From Branchinecta lynchi (taxonomy: Eukaryota > Arthropoda > Branchiopoda > Anostraca > Branchinectidae): a stretch of DNA of 64,000 nt. The notes beneath the pieces are model-generated. The model saw nothing but the letters and a program-made list of their open reading frames with translations, ran no database searches and was not told where the DNA came from. This document shows positions 1 through 12,391 of this stretch, piece by piece. The DNA lies in contig JAKZAP010000007.1 in the NCBI GenBank assembly GCA_023053575.1, forward strand, positions 25,445,464 to 25,509,463, written 5' to 3'. Positions within the stretch are counted from its first letter, which is position 1. Every line of letters starts with the position of its first letter. The position numbers and the translations under genes are program-made.

Positions 1-2260
1 CTGCGCTACCAATGCGGTAACTTCACAGCTTTTGACTGTACGAAAGCTAACTTTATTCTGAACATAACCAAACATAACACATAACCAAACAAACCAACAT
101 GAATAAAACACTACTGTAGTAGCAGAGTTAAACATTTATCAGTATCAACAGTTTTAACACTTATCAGTATAAAACAGAATAACTCTCCTGTGGAAACAGG
201 CGTTCGAATGAAGTTCCTTTTCAGTCCTTTTTTTCAAGCAAGTACAAGCGTATTTAAGTTCCACGCATCCCTTGCAAGATACGCCCAGAAGACACAGACG
301 TAGGCTTTCTAGCGTCACCATTACATATAGGAGCTGGTGCGACGCCTCGACTATGTAGCACCTTCGGAATCGGGTGGTTCAGTACCACCATGGTAACAGA
401 AGCTGGATATGACTACACTTCCATGTTTTCAAGAACCCCTATCACTTTCTCTCCCAAAAAGTGAAAATGAATGCAGAAATTTCTTTTAGCATCCGCCGTT
501 ACTACCAGCACCTCAATAATTACCTTAACAAGGGGGTTAACTTTAAAGCTTCAGCGACCTAATGAGCTATTTCTCGACTCCACCCCTCCCCCTAGTAGAT
601 CTGCTTTCATCCGAAACCTTTTATGATAAAAAATCCTTTATCTCGAAGTTAGCGGTCTTCGACCATTTTTCACGGTGATCGTGAGATTGCCAGTGTTTCC
701 AAGTGGTTACTCGAATTTCTACGTTGCCGCTACGTATGTTTCAAAGAACTTTGCCGTTGGTGCGTGGCAATATTCAAAATATCGAAGTGCTGTATCTAGT
801 TTGGCTCTGTAGACGAGAGGCGACGTAAATCAACAACAACAGTTGGCTCTGTAAGTAAGTAAGTAATTTATTTATGACCAGCCATTTTGAAAAGGCGGAG
901 TGTTTTGAGTGTGCTTCCACTTCTATTTATTTTGGCAGTAGGAAACTTATTTTCAGCCTTTTCTACTTACCAAATTTTGTCTTTACTTACCTAGACTACT
1001 TATTTTTTGGGTCTACTACTTATTATCTCAACATTTAATCTTTATTCAAAAGCTCTATTTTTGTCTCCAGTTCTCTCTATTATAGCTGAAAAGCAGAGAT
1101 GCACAAGTGAAGAAAAACACTATGATTTCACGGTTAGCCCTTGCTTTCATTTGGGATGCTTTGGAAAGGGGAAACTGGATGCTTGGGAAACTGCAACGGG
1201 TTTCATAATATTCTCTATTAGAAGGTGCCTTTTTATCTGGTTTTAGGCCTGGGATTTGAGAAACATTTGTTCAAGAACCTGTCGTGGAAATGGTTAAATA
1301 TTGGCAGAAAAATGCTTGAAGCTGCTGTTAGGGTTTCACCCTCTCCGTTCTTGATAATTCTGAAAGTTCTTGGGTCTTAATGTTTGGTCCACATTAAAAG
1401 CTAGGATTTGCATGGGAAGCAGTTGAGTTCGGCAGAAAAAGAAAATGCAAATATCAGAACTTCGCCTGCAGCGGTCAGTTGAATTTGGTCTTGGGTTTGG
1501 TAGTTCGGCCGCAGCAATAGGCATGTACTGTCCAAGTGTTCTTCGCAAAAGTGACGCTTAGTAGCTGCATAATCAGCTGCCGAGCTGCTCTTTTTGATTA
1601 GTTGTACTTACAAAATCTTATTTTTGAATTTTAACATTTTAAAATAACTTAAAACTGGTTTAAAAACTTAAAACAATCTAGCCTAATGGTCAAATTGTCA
1701 TTAAATTGCCGGTGAAAATTTTGACTCTGCATCCTCCCTATCGAAAATGCAATGCTCCCAGCACTGCCTGGAGCACTGCAATTGTACCAGGCATTCCTCA
1801 ACTTCTCGAGGTACAGGAGGGCTATCCAACCTCAGACACGTCTTTCCTTCAGAATAATTTATCTGGTTTAAAAAGGAACCAATAAATATGACAAACACAC
1901 TAGACTGAAGCTAACTGAATGGCTTACATATTGGATAAATAAATATTGGCGCAATCTTATTGTTACAAATATTTTCTTTTCAAACATGATCCCTTCATTC
2001 TAACCTTACCTCGATTGACTAGAAAATGATGAAAAAGGTAGCAAAGTCAATAGCTAGAAAATCCCTCTTCAAAACAGCTTGAAAACAAAGAAAAGGCAGA
2101 GAATTTGAATATTTGTGGACACATGACTGTTCAAAAAGTCTTATTTTGTCTCTTGACTGTCAGGACAGCATGTACATTTCATTTTAACATTTTCGCGGCA
2201 AAAATCGAGGTAGTATAAAAACGAGGTCAGGTATCCCTCCTGTACAAGAATGGTTGAGCC
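1..2260. other. No gene recognised; decayed repeats
   Basis: I see no convincing coding region. At 850-905 there is a tail of tandem AAGT units followed by a short conserved block, which recurs in reverse orientation at 22658-22722 and in part at 58948-58985; this suggests the end of a dispersed retroelement. The block at 1360-1430 (ATTAAAAGCTAG context) resembles 39640-39700. The short open frames here lack family features. Confidence 0.5.
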
Positions 2261-2266
2261 AGCAGG

Positions 2267-2800
2267 TCAATCACTAAAACATGACGAAGATGCCTCAAAC
2301 TGGTATGTGCTTGATAGCTTACTGTAGTCTAGGTAACTAGGTAAAAAAAGAGACTCCAGTTCAGGCTGATTAGGTCTGACAGACAGACAACAAAACCAAT
2401 TATGGTAAGGTACGTTGCACAAAAAGCTTGAGTAACATGAGAAATTATTGATTGTTCGAGTAAATAAAAATATTTGCATCAGGTCAGGGTCCCCAGACTT
2501 GTCACAAACTATAACCTTCTTTTAGAATCACATTTGTACGACATTCTCTGACCAGAAAATTCTTGCTGACATAACCTGACAGACAGACAACCGACTGGTT
2601 AACTCCAACTTGGTAAAGTTTTGAGAATAGCATAAATGGGAATTGTGGGATAGCAATGAAGAAGCTTAAAAACTACAATACAAAACAATATTGGAGGGTT
2701 GAGTAAAATCATTTACAACAAACTTTTTTTACTAGCTGTTCAGGATCCCAATACAACTCTCAAACGTTGACTATGGTGATTTAGTCTGACAGACAGTAAG
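2267..2800. repeat. Degenerate repeats with CTGACAGACAGAC motif
   Basis: The motif CTGACAGACAGAC, or a close variant, occurs three times (near 2377, 2577 and 2788) within loosely similar AT-rich sequence. It resembles the GACGGACGGAC blocks inside the GGGATCCC repeat family, so this may be an old relative of that family. No coding content is seen. Confidence 0.35.
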
Positions 2801-3737
2801 ACCATTTATTTGAGAACCTATGATTGTCTCAGAATTAAACCAGGATTAATAATCGACAACATACGAAAACAAAAGAAACTACTTTCAGTTTATAAGTATT
2901 TCTTCAGCCTAAGGTTTAGCTATCTAGAAATCATGTTCGACTGTCCTTGTAAATTCAGTCAGGCTGTTTCTTTATGTGCTCTAAAGCTAAGACTATAGTG
3001 TAGCGCATTGAAATACTTCTACGCTGCTTGAAATGCTCTAATTTTTTACAGGTGCAAATTCAGAAAACGTGACGTCTGGCCAATAGATGCACATAATTCC
3101 AATGGTATCTACCAAGTAAAGCCCAGGATTCTGACCTGTAGTACACCTGTGCATCACAGCATTGTGTCTAGATGTGTAGACTCACAGTTACAGCCATGTT
3201 TGCTAAACCCCGCTGACTGGTTCCAGAGAGAGCTTTAGTAAATAGGTGAGTGTTTATCCTGGAAATACATTTTTCACCAACTAATTCTAGGTGATAGGTT
3301 TACTGAGACCACGAAAGTACCATTAACACTGAAAAACTGCAGATACTCTCCATTTCTTCGGATTTTTACTTGCAACTGTCTAGCCCCTCTGCTCACCACC
3401 TAGATGCGGTTCGGTGACGCCGGGATACAGAGATAATGAACCATCACTGAATAATTATCAGTTTATATATCATACTGCGATTTCATCCTATTTTCAGTGT
3501 GTCATTTTATCTTTTTTCAAGTTCAAATTGGTTGCTATTTAGCACAAGGATGTTTCATGCCCCTAATCTTGGCTGGTATGGATGATTACCTACAATTGAA
3601 AGGGTAGAAACCAGATTTCAATGAAGAGTTGAAGGATAGATTAAGACTAGGTTTATCCAGGTTTGACACAGACTTTACAGTGATTTACATGCTGCTCTGC
3701 TGCTTTTGGCTGCAAGTATCGTGAATTTGAACAAAAC

Positions 3738-4746
3738 CAAAGGTTTCGACTGGATCCCAAAATTTCATATTTGATCCAGACAACTGGATCTTCTAGATAT
3801 CTGGTCTTCGCCAGACTCCTTGTAAATTTGTACTATTGAATGTTTACTTGTTGCTGAGATTCTTACACTGATCAATATACACCATGGTAACTGATGCCAC
3901 TGTAACTGATATCATTGTAGCTGGTACCGTGATGACTGATACCTTGGTAACTGACACGATTGTAACTGACACATTGGTAACTCATACCAGTGTAACTGAT
4001 ATCATGGTTGCCGAATTGCACTTTTACTCTGCGACAGACTGCCTATCTGCCTAGTGCCTACCGACATGTAAACCCAGAGCGCTAGGTGTAAGATATGACC
4101 TCATCGACGCAGAGTTTTCGCTTTTATGGATAAAGGGCAGGGTAGAGACTCGATACCAGATCCTTGCCGGATGCATTCTGACTTTTCGAACCAGCAAATG
4201 CCGTTTGGCAGATTAGTAGACTGATCGCATGCACATTTTTGTTTATCATTAGTATGATCAAAAGTTGCAACAGTATATCTCCTCAATATGTATCGCTTAG
4301 TTTAAAACTTCATGCTAAATTCCCAGATTCAGCGCGAACTACATATCCGGCGTGAAAATAATTTTCATATTCAGAAATCAGCATGTGCTCCTACCCCTGA
4401 ATCAAACATCTAATCAACTTCAGATACAACTCTTACTTTTCCCAAAATATCCGCTTTTTGCCTGATTCCAAGTAAACTCCTTGTCCAGCGAAACTATTTT
4501 CATATTTGGATTCAGCATGTATCCTCACCTCTGAATCAACTCGCTTGAAACATATTTTTTGTCCTCCCTTAATTTGAAACCCCTGCCCCACCCATAAATA
4601 TAGCACTACAGAGCCCACCTTCGAACTATACTTTGACCCAAAGAGTCATCGTGTCAAATTTTAACACCTTTACAGAGCTATCATGCTAACAGACGGACAA
4701 TTTTTGCGATGCCATAGGCATCCCTCACTTACGTCTCGGGATCCCA
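3738..4746 (-). repeat. GGGATCCC-bounded repeat family, copy 1
   Basis: The left boundary has the block CAAAGGTTTCGACTGGATCC and the right boundary has ACGTCTCGGGATCCCAAA. Both blocks recur in the same order at 5159-6478 and in reverse at 35706-36625. This copy encloses a 15-bp minisatellite (3883-4015) and a block related to the decayed array of the other copies. I see no transposase or reverse transcriptase, so it looks non-autonomous. Element class is unknown. Confidence 0.6.
3883..4015. repeat. Minisatellite, about 15-bp unit
   Basis: About nine imperfect units of the form GTAACTGATACCATT occur head to tail. Unit boundaries are marked by GTAACTGA or GTGACTGA. It lies inside copy 1 of the GGGATCCC-bounded family and is absent from the other copies. 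Confidence 0.75.
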
Positions 4747-5158
4747 AACTCAGTTCGTCTGTATAGTTGCAAACTTCAGCCACCCTGAAGAGCCCCTTTA
4801 ACCAAATGGTGATGGCGTTGACAAGCATGAAACAAACGCTCTGAGGACAAGAAAACGAACAGGCATACACAACTTTCTGTCTGTGGAATTGTGACTTAGA
4901 TAGACACGTCATATATTTTTTTTCTTTCTAGGCAAAAGCTACATTGGCATCACGAGTTTTTCCAGCTTCAGCACTCCCAGGGAAAAGGAATAGTTTTGAC
5001 ATTTTGTATTGATTAAAAGGTCAAAAATTTTCGAATGATTGTGAATTACACAAGTTTATTTTTATATAGCCTACTCTGAAAAAACTTTGTCTGTGATAAT
5101 CGAAGTTACTGTGTAGAGCTCATTGTTTCGTCTACACCATAGAAGCAACATACAACAA

Positions 5159-6478
5159 GACCAAAGGTTTCGATGGGATCCCAAAAATTCAATATTTGAT
5201 CCAGACAATTGGGTCTTCTCTTCGCTAGACTCCTTGAACATTTTTACTATTAAAAGTCAGAAACAGGTTAAGGCCAAAAAGCTGATCATCTGAGAAAACC
5301 AAGTTCAGATATGGATTCAGCATGTTTGTGTTTACCCCTGTAAGTCATATCTGTTTTGACAAAAACTTCCTGCCTTACTTCTGCCAATTTCCCGGTTTCG
5401 GCCGAATTCCGGAACCGCCAACGAACTCAGCTTATCTTCTTTCCCCTATATCGAACATCTAATCAACTTCAAATTAAAATTTAACTTATAAAAAGTTTTC
5501 CGGTTCCAGCCGGATTCCGGGCGAACTATATGTCCAATAAAAAACGATTGTCATACACAGATTCAGCATCTCTTCTTACCCCTAAATCGGATGACTACAG
5601 ATATTTGTACCAATTTTTCCGGTTTTGGCCGGATTTCGGACCAAATACTTGCCCGGCGAGAAAATGGTTTTCACCATCGTGTTCAGCATGTCTTCCTACC
5701 CCTAAATCCAACATCTAATCAACTTCAAATTAAAATCTAACTTATAACAAATTTTCCGGTTCCAGCCGGATTCCAGGCGAACTGTATGTCCGGGTAAAAA
5801 ATGATTGTCATACACGGATTAAGCATCTCTTCTAACCCCTAAATCGGATATCTAATCAACTACAAATACTTTTAACAATTTTCCGGTTTTGGCCGGATTC
5901 CGAGCGAACTAATTGCCCGGCGAGAAAATGGTTTTCACCATCGTGTTCAGCACCCCTAAACCGAACATCTAATCAACTTCAAATAAAACGTTTACTTTTA
6001 ACAGACTTTCCGGTTTGTGCCGGATTCCGGGCTAACTACTTGTCCGGCGAAACGTGTTCACCATCGTGTTCAGCATGTCTTCTTACCCCTAAATCGAGCA
6101 TCCAATCAACTTCAAATAAAACTTTTATTTTTAACAAACTTTCCGGTTTGGCCGGATTCCGGGCGAAATACTCGTCCGGCGAGAAAATGGTTTTCACCAT
6201 CATGTTCAGCATGTCTTCTTACCTCATAATCGACTGTCTCATTAGCTGTTTAAAAATATTTTGCTTGACCTTTAATTTAAACCCCCTCCCCCACCCCTAA
6301 ATATAGGGCTACAAAGCCTATCAACAAACTCGACCTTACCCTTGACCCAACGAACCCCTACACCAAGTTTCATCAAAATATCTCATTCCCTTCGCGAGGT
6401 ATCGTGCTTACAGACGGACGGACGGACAACTTTGGCAATGTCCTAGGTATCCCTCCACTTACGTTCTGGGATCCCAAA
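5159..6478 (-). repeat. GGGATCCC-bounded repeat family, copy 2, with internal array
   Basis: It starts with CCAAAGGTTTCGATGGGATC and ends with TTACGTTCTGGGATCCC. Between 5380 and 6240 lies a degenerate tandem array of about six units, each carrying CCGGATTCCGG, a CCCGGCGAGAAAATGG block, a block related to TTCAGCATGTCTTCTTACCC, and ATCTAATCAACTTCAAAT. Near the right end are tandem GACG units (6413-6426). Short open frames through the array are by-products of the repeat unit. Confidence 0.7.
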
Positions 6479-6616
6479 AAAATCAGATTGAGACTTTGAA
6501 AATATGGATGGTATGGACCCTCAACTTTAGAACAACCCCTGGAGCAATTAGCTGCCTTGGGCACTTCGAACAGTGTTAAGCCCATTCATGCTGCGATACA
6601 CTTCATCTAGTATTAC

Positions 6617-6766
6617 CAGGGGCGTCAGGACTGGGTCAAAACTGTCATTTTTTGTTGTTGAAAACGGTCGTTTTTCTGCAGAAACAGTCGGTAAAAACTA
6701 CCAGCCAGTCGGTAAATGCCTCGTCCCCCCCCCCCCCCACAAACATTTTGGCTAGTAACGCCTCTG
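6617..6766. mobile_element. hAT-type MITE with perfect 8-bp target duplication
   Basis: This 150-bp element begins CAGGGGCGTCAG and ends AGTAACGCCTCTG. It is flanked on both sides by the identical octamer AGTATTAC (6609-6616 and 6767-6774). CAG-initial terminal repeats and 8-bp duplications are the hallmark of the hAT superfamily. It contains a long C homopolymer near 6726. Related copies lie at 12846-13162 and 60135-60562, with a truncated end at 40201-40253. It encodes nothing and would depend on a transposase supplied elsewhere. Confidence 0.85.
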
Positions 6767-7073
6767 AGTATTACAATGAAGTAAACAATCAAAAACGAAA
6801 TGTAGGAGCTAAGTCCATGCTGGCCAAGATTTGCTGTGGATTATAGTGATTTTGTCCCAACAGTGATATTTTTTATGATCGAACTAGCCCCCGGACATTT
6901 CAACAGATGTCCCGCATCTGGTTTCAACATATGGAAAGGGCCTGCACTGCTGATAGAATAGACAGATATAGCCTATATTTTAGTGATGCACTTAAAACTG
7001 CATACGGTATGGTAAAAGGTAAATTACAGTAAACCAAGCAATTTCTCTGCTGCACTCCAGCCCTCTTCTTCTA

Positions 7074-7184
7074 CTTCTGTTACATCTGAAGAAATATTCA
7101 AGTTCTGGGAGCTGTTCAAGCACTTCTACTTCTGTTACATCTGCAGGAATATTCAAGTTCTGGGAGCTGTCCAAGCACAGACTA
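7074..7184. repeat. Tandem duplication, 55-bp unit
   Basis: Two nearly identical 55-bp copies lie head to tail, each containing ACTTCTGTTACATCTG and TTCAAGTTCTGGGAGCTG. The unit is not a multiple of three, which argues against coding function. The open frame on the minus strand across it is probably incidental. Confidence 0.8.
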
Positions 7185-7328
7185 AGTATAGAAATTGCAT
7201 TTATTTTTATTTTTTTAGTTTTGAATCTGAGTTCGGGGTTCTTTTCTAAGATAGGATCCCAAAGCTCCAGAAACTGAATATGTGTGCTGCCACAAATCTA
7301 TGATTTTAGGATATGCTTTCTCTTAAAT

Positions 7329-7527
7329 TAGGATACGCCCCAAGGTATGAGCACTGGTGCTCAAGGTTAGGCACAATGACTTAGAAAAAGAGCATGCCAA
7401 ATGAATGATATACCCAGTATATGATATGGGACGTACAAAATCAAGTTTTTTTGCAGACTGGTAGGTTATTGTGCCCTTGCTCCGCCATACCAGTGCTCAT
7501 ATCATGGCGCATCATCCCCAAAAACTG
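7329..7527. mobile_element. Small inverted-repeat element (MITE-like)
   Basis: The arms around 7330-7395 and 7465-7527 are imperfect reverse complements sharing TATGAGCACTGGT, a GGCACAAT-type block and GATACGCC/GGCGCATC outer blocks. About 70 bp separates the arms. I could not define a target duplication, so the superfamily is unknown. Confidence 0.5.
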
Positions 7528-8590
7528 TAGATATGCTTCTTAAAACTCTAACTGTAGAATTTATTGACAATTTGACTGAAATCCACAGAACAATCATTCA
7601 AAATTAATTTTAGTCAATAGTGCTAGCCAGCACAGGTTAAAGGAGTAGGCAGAGGCTATTTGAAGCTGATGGTATACCCCAATTTGCCTATGATCATGCA
7701 TCTGTGGCAGATAGACCACCCCAGCGCTGACATATACCCAATGAAAAATTTACAGACTGCAAAGTTACATAATAGCTTTATGAAAAAGTTGAATGTATTT
7801 ATATGTAATAGTAAATAATGCTATGATTTCAGACTGGGCCAATCTTAAGCAGTAGTATCTAGCATCCTTTCTTACTATAGTAGCATCCAGTTTTGCTAGT
7901 TGTAGCATAGAGTAGAATGCAGTGACAACTGACAAGGTAGCCTTGACATAGAAATATGTAGTAGCATCAGTTCGTACTGCATGCTACTTTTCTGTACAAC
8001 TTCGTACAACTATTTTGGATAAAGTTTTCATCGGGAAGCTTGATATCTTCAAAGTTAGCTCATTAATAGCATACCTTGTTGAGGTTGTTGACTTGGGAGC
8101 TTTGGAAGGGAAATATGGCGCTACAGGTGAAAGATTACACAGGTTTGATGACACATTACCGCCAATTTTTACCGAGATTAAGCAAAAGGTTGTTCACAAC
8201 AGCAATGTCACCAAGCAGGTCCTTCATTTCAGCTTTCTCATCAGTGACACCCAAGCAGCTTGATACTACTGCACTCAAGACAAATGTAACCCGAGTGCCT
8301 CGGGCAACTAATTTTTTTTCAACTTGCATTTTTCAGCAAACTTCAACTTCCTCCCACCCAAATTTTAGAATTTAGTGTGGCTAAAATGCTGAACCTAAGG
8401 CCCAACATAAGTGATGCACCTTTCCACCAATTAAAACTACTAGTAAGGCCTCTCAGAGAAATTTCTTGCAATTTGTGGTACCCTTGTAAGTGCCGTTTTT
8501 GGATCCCACAAAATCATGCCGCCTTATGAAATAACTTACAACTACCAACCCAACAGGAAGGTCTCACAATGAGGTTACTGTGGTATTGTG

Positions 8591-9401
8591 CAGTCATGCA
8601 CAAATCCTCAATTTTTGGGCATGGTGCCCCAACGTCTGGGCATGCCCGAACGTATGGGCATGGTACCCATACGTTGGAGCACCATGCTCTGGAGCATGGG
8701 CATGGTACCCCTGTGAAATTTGGATAAACTGAGACTGGTTACATACCTAAATAGGGCCTTCTCCCTGTCCTAGATCAAAAGATACCTGATTTTACTTTCT
8801 ATTCAACCTCATTTTCCAATTTACAAAATGTTAGAGCACTTCCAAGATACATAGAGTTTTTTGGAGGCCACTTCTCTTCCAGTGGGCCTATCCTATCCTT
8901 TTCCAGAAAATTGCTGCTAGGTAGCATGGATGAGGCAAGCTTTTCAATATGTTCACTGGAGCAAATATTTCCTTTAGATTGTTTGCCTTTTATTGTATTG
9001 AGTTATTTTTTTTTTACCTGTTTTTACTCTGACTTTTGACTTTTTGACAACATGGAAAAGGATTGAGTAACCTAGTGGCAACTACCTGTAAAAGGATAGG
9101 GTAAACCCACTGGGAAAGAATTGGCCTGCACAAAAATCTCTGTATCTTGAAAGTGCTCTAACATTTTGGAAATCGGAAAATGAGGTTGGATAGACAGTGA
9201 TATCAGGTATCTTTTGATCTAGGACAGGAAGAAGCCCCTATTTAGGTATGTAGCCAGTGTCAGTTTAACCAAATTTCACAGGGGTACCATGTCCATACTC
9301 CAGGGCATGGTGCCGTAACGTATGGGCACCATGCCCATACATCAAGGTATGCCCAAACGTTGGGGCACCATGCCCAAAAATTGAGGATTTGTGTATGACT
9401 G
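8591..9401. mobile_element. hAT-type foldback element, 811 bp, perfect 8-bp target duplication
   Basis: The terminal repeats begin CAGTCATGCACAAATCC on the left and its near reverse complement on the right. Arms of roughly 300 bp (about 8591-8895 and 9065-9401) fold back on each other. The octamer GTATTGTG flanks both sides exactly (8583-8590 and 9402-9409), supporting hAT-type insertion. The outer arms contain nested palindromes built from GGGCATG and CATGCCC. No transposase is present. A truncated relative lies at 39790-40200. Confidence 0.85.
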
Positions 9402-9447
9402 GTATTGTGAGATCAAGAACAGAATATTAAACTGAAAAAAAAAACCA

Positions 9448-9996
9448 TCAGATCTCAAGTGAAATCAAACATTCAAACAATGAACCCAGTAAGATTCCAT
9501 ACCTTGCTAGAGTTATTTCCATGATGTGACATACACTCCAGGCTGCAGTGGCCAATAGCCTCTTTGAGACGAAAATTAACCCATCATAATGCAGTTGCAA
9601 AACACCAGAGGAATCAAAAACAACTCTGACATAATACAGCCACTCAATAAAGGGTGTAATTGGTGTAAAACTGAAGAAAGATTTAACCTCTGCTACAACA
9701 ATCACAAATAATCGCACTTTCTTGAAGATTCGGAATTCATCTCTCAGAACACATGCACCAAAGCAATTTCGAATATTTTGTGGTTTGTCGCAGTCATGAA
9801 ATGTCCATGGTACGTTGAGGTAGTGAGGTTCTGCAAGAACTCGGAAACGATAAAATCGGAAGCGATGGCGCGTACTATTTGGAAACTCTTTATTCTTGAA
9901 GTATTTACATGAATTAAATCGTAAATACTGTCCTCTGTGCTTTAAGCGCTTCACCGAATTGGCGCTATCACTTTGATAGCTTTGCTTCTCTGCCAT
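9448..9996 (-). CDS. Hypothetical protein, possible first exon
   Basis: I do not recognise this 182-codon open frame. It opens with MAEKQSYQSD and has a favourable start context (ACAATGG). The first ~45 residues are polar and basic; residues about 95-125 and 155-175 are hydrophobic enough to be membrane-associated or buried. A plausible splice donor (AAG then GTATGG) occurs at 9503, so the true exon may end there and the remaining codons to the stop may be intronic. It lies just beyond the target duplication of the hAT foldback at 8591-9401. It could also be a chance frame or an orphan transposon protein. No paralogue is seen in the window. Confidence 0.35.
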   Translation of the reverse strand: MAEKQSYQSDSANSVKRLKHRGQYLRFNSCKYFKNKEFPNSTRHRFRFYRFRVLAEPHYLNVPWTFHDCDKPQNIRNCFGACVLRDEFRIFKKVRLFVIVVAEVKSFFSFTPITPFIEWLYYVRVVFDSSGVLQLHYDGLIFVSKRLLATAAWSVCHIMEITLARYGILLGSLFECLISLEI

Positions 9997-9999
9997 TGT

Positions 10000-11290
10000 T
10001 TTCGCTTTGAACTATTGGCACAGATCCACGTTCTCTTTTTTAACTCCTTCAAAATAGTTTGTTGTATTATACTCAACGTCTTCACATGTTCAACGTTTCA
10101 CACAAAGTTTGGCTACCTCGAACTGGTGTTACGGGAAAAAACGGATTGCCGTTGAGCAAACGTTGAACCGAAACGTTTAAGGATTCGTTGATTTATACAA
10201 AACGTTACGGAGGTCCGTTGGGTTGCTCAGGACGTTAGAAAAGCTAACGTCGCCACCATATGTTGCAGCTCGATAAAGCGTTACATCCCAACTAAACTTT
10301 AGCTGGTCACCAAATAATGCATTAATATGGCTGATTTGTTGTGAACATACTTGCCATGGCTGCACAGCTCTATAGTAATCAGAACAAGTGGTCTTGTAAC
10401 TAACAGCACATGCAGGATTGTTTTGTTGGATCCACAAAAAACTGATATAGCTCGCATTCACTCGAAAAATAATACACTATGTTTTGCAACTTATGTTTTA
10501 CTTACTAAACAATATATTTGCTTACATTTAGAGTCTCTGGATAGAGAAGAATCGTAGAATATGCATGGTGAGATGTCTACACTGTATATTCGCTGTACGT
10601 TATGTTTGATGTTTGTGTTAAAACTTTTAATTATGCCTGCCTTTCAAGTAACTGTTTGCTTGGACTTCGCTTCGTTTGCTTCATATATTTTTATAAATAT
10701 AGAAAAACGTTGATATACTTCGGTTTCGGGCACATCCCTCAGCTCTGTTAACACAAACAACATAAGACAATAAAAATTACTATAGGCTGAGAATTTGAAT
10801 TAATTACGGAATATATTAAATGCGTCCTTTATCTCAGTTCTTGCTTCCCAGTTGTCATACTAATTAACGTGTTTAACTGAGGAAGATTGAGAACGAGAAA
10901 CGGAGTAGCAAACTGACTATCCAACCATCTTCTGCAGAATTGTGAGCTTTTCACCGTTCTTGTTTTGACCAAAACGAAAAAGAAGGAGAATTGGCTTCGA
11001 TACTGGGCACTGTGAGGAGAATCGCGAGGAGAACCGAGCTCTAAAAAGCAGCTATTGACAATAGATGAGCCTGATCTGTTTCCTTAATCCTTAGACGAAA
11101 CCGTTAACCATATCTCTGTATACTGAACTAGCTTGTGCATGAGTCTTCAACTTAGCAACATCAACGTGGTGGAACAGGATAGTGGTGCAGGATATATTGT
11201 TCGCTGGCCTATAGTTGAAGGTGCGGGATAGCAGGCAAGATAGGTAGCGAGAAGGAGTCGGGTGTGAATGTGAGTTGTGTCAGTATCGGT
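10000..11290. other. No gene recognised
   Basis: This is low-complexity-poor sequence with only short open frames and no motif I can assign. The inverted block near 10350 is not long enough to call an element. Confidence 0.4.
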
Positions 11291-11499
11291 AGACTCTAAG
11301 AGTGAGCGGAGTAGTGCTGAGTCGCCAGGGTGGGTCTTGGTCCTACTAAATGAGAATTAAGGCGCCAATGTCCTACAAAAGGTACGCACACCACCGTCAC
11401 TCGGAACCCGTTGTCTAGACAGGGGAAGGTGGCCCTCCTTCGAATTACGGCACTGCCTCTGCGGTTAGCCGGTCAGAGTATGTAAACATAAGTGTTAAA

Positions 11500-11842
11500 G
11501 AATGGATATCCTGCCAAATTTGGCAACGGCTGCTAATACCTCGTGGCTATGCCAACCACATGCGATTCCACCCTGAGTGGGACGCAGCCCAAGATGCTTT
11601 GAAGTCCATGTGCAAGACTTGCAAGCAGCGCTTTCAATCGAAACAACAGCTGCGGGAACACGAGGGCACTAGCCACCCTGTGATGCATTATGTTTGCGAC
11701 TTTCCGGATTGATTTAAAACTTTTGGATAGAAGGCATGGCTCTCAATCCAACAGAGGCACGCGCATCCGGCCTACTACAACGAGTTGATCTCAATTCCCC
11801 GTAGCCAAGCCTAGAATGAGGAAGAAGAGCTCATCATTTAAC
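11500..11842 (+). pseudogene. LINE 5' fragment with C2H2 zinc fingers, copy 1
   Basis: The frame around 11610-11680 encodes a C2H2 finger (CKTCKQRF, then paired His). A second, decayed finger starts CDFPD and leads into RHAHPAYYNELISIPRSQA and a NEEEEL segment. This order (C2H2 fingers, then a His/Tyr linker, then an acidic E-rich stretch) is known from the N-terminal part of R2- and NeSL-type LINE proteins, which bind target DNA. Three in-frame stops interrupt it. The portion after the fingers recurs at 15057-15440 with fewer stops, so both belong to one family. Reverse transcriptase is not found attached to either copy. Confidence 0.65.
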
Positions 11843-12391
11843 TTTTTATTTTAGTATTTATTACAATTCATAGATGGTAGGTTTATCCTATTGTTTACTT
11901 ATCAATTCTAAATCGAGTTGTTGTAGACTGTTGAAGCAACTATGATTTTTTTTTTTATGATTTTATTTTGCACCTGCGCTCCTTTTAGTAAAAGTAAGCT
12001 TTGAATGGACTAATGAAATGAAAAAGAAATGGGACTGATGAATGTAATTCCTGTCATCTAAGCGTCTAACGATATTATTTCAGGCTCCTTAATCATTTAA
12101 GAATGACGAATAATATCTGAGAGTTTCGCCTTCGGCCCGGATGGGTTATTTTCGATGATCGACGGGGGGATTTGAGATTTACAACGGGTTCAAAGGTTGT
12201 AAAGTAACGCCGACGAATCTGCAGCAGGATCTTTCCGGGTGTTATGCCGTATCGGCGGCGGAATTTTCGCCGGCGTGTGTGATATTCCTAGATTGAATTC
12301 CGGAAGTACTGTTGATTAGTTTGATAAATTTATTTACAGCCACATGGGCTGAAGAAAGACAATTCTTTTGTTTACAGTTGACAACCTGCCC

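Noticed and set aside
5530..6300. Open frames with repeated SCSACLLTPKS segments
   Set aside because: They are translations of the tandem array in the GGGATCCC family; frames break between units.
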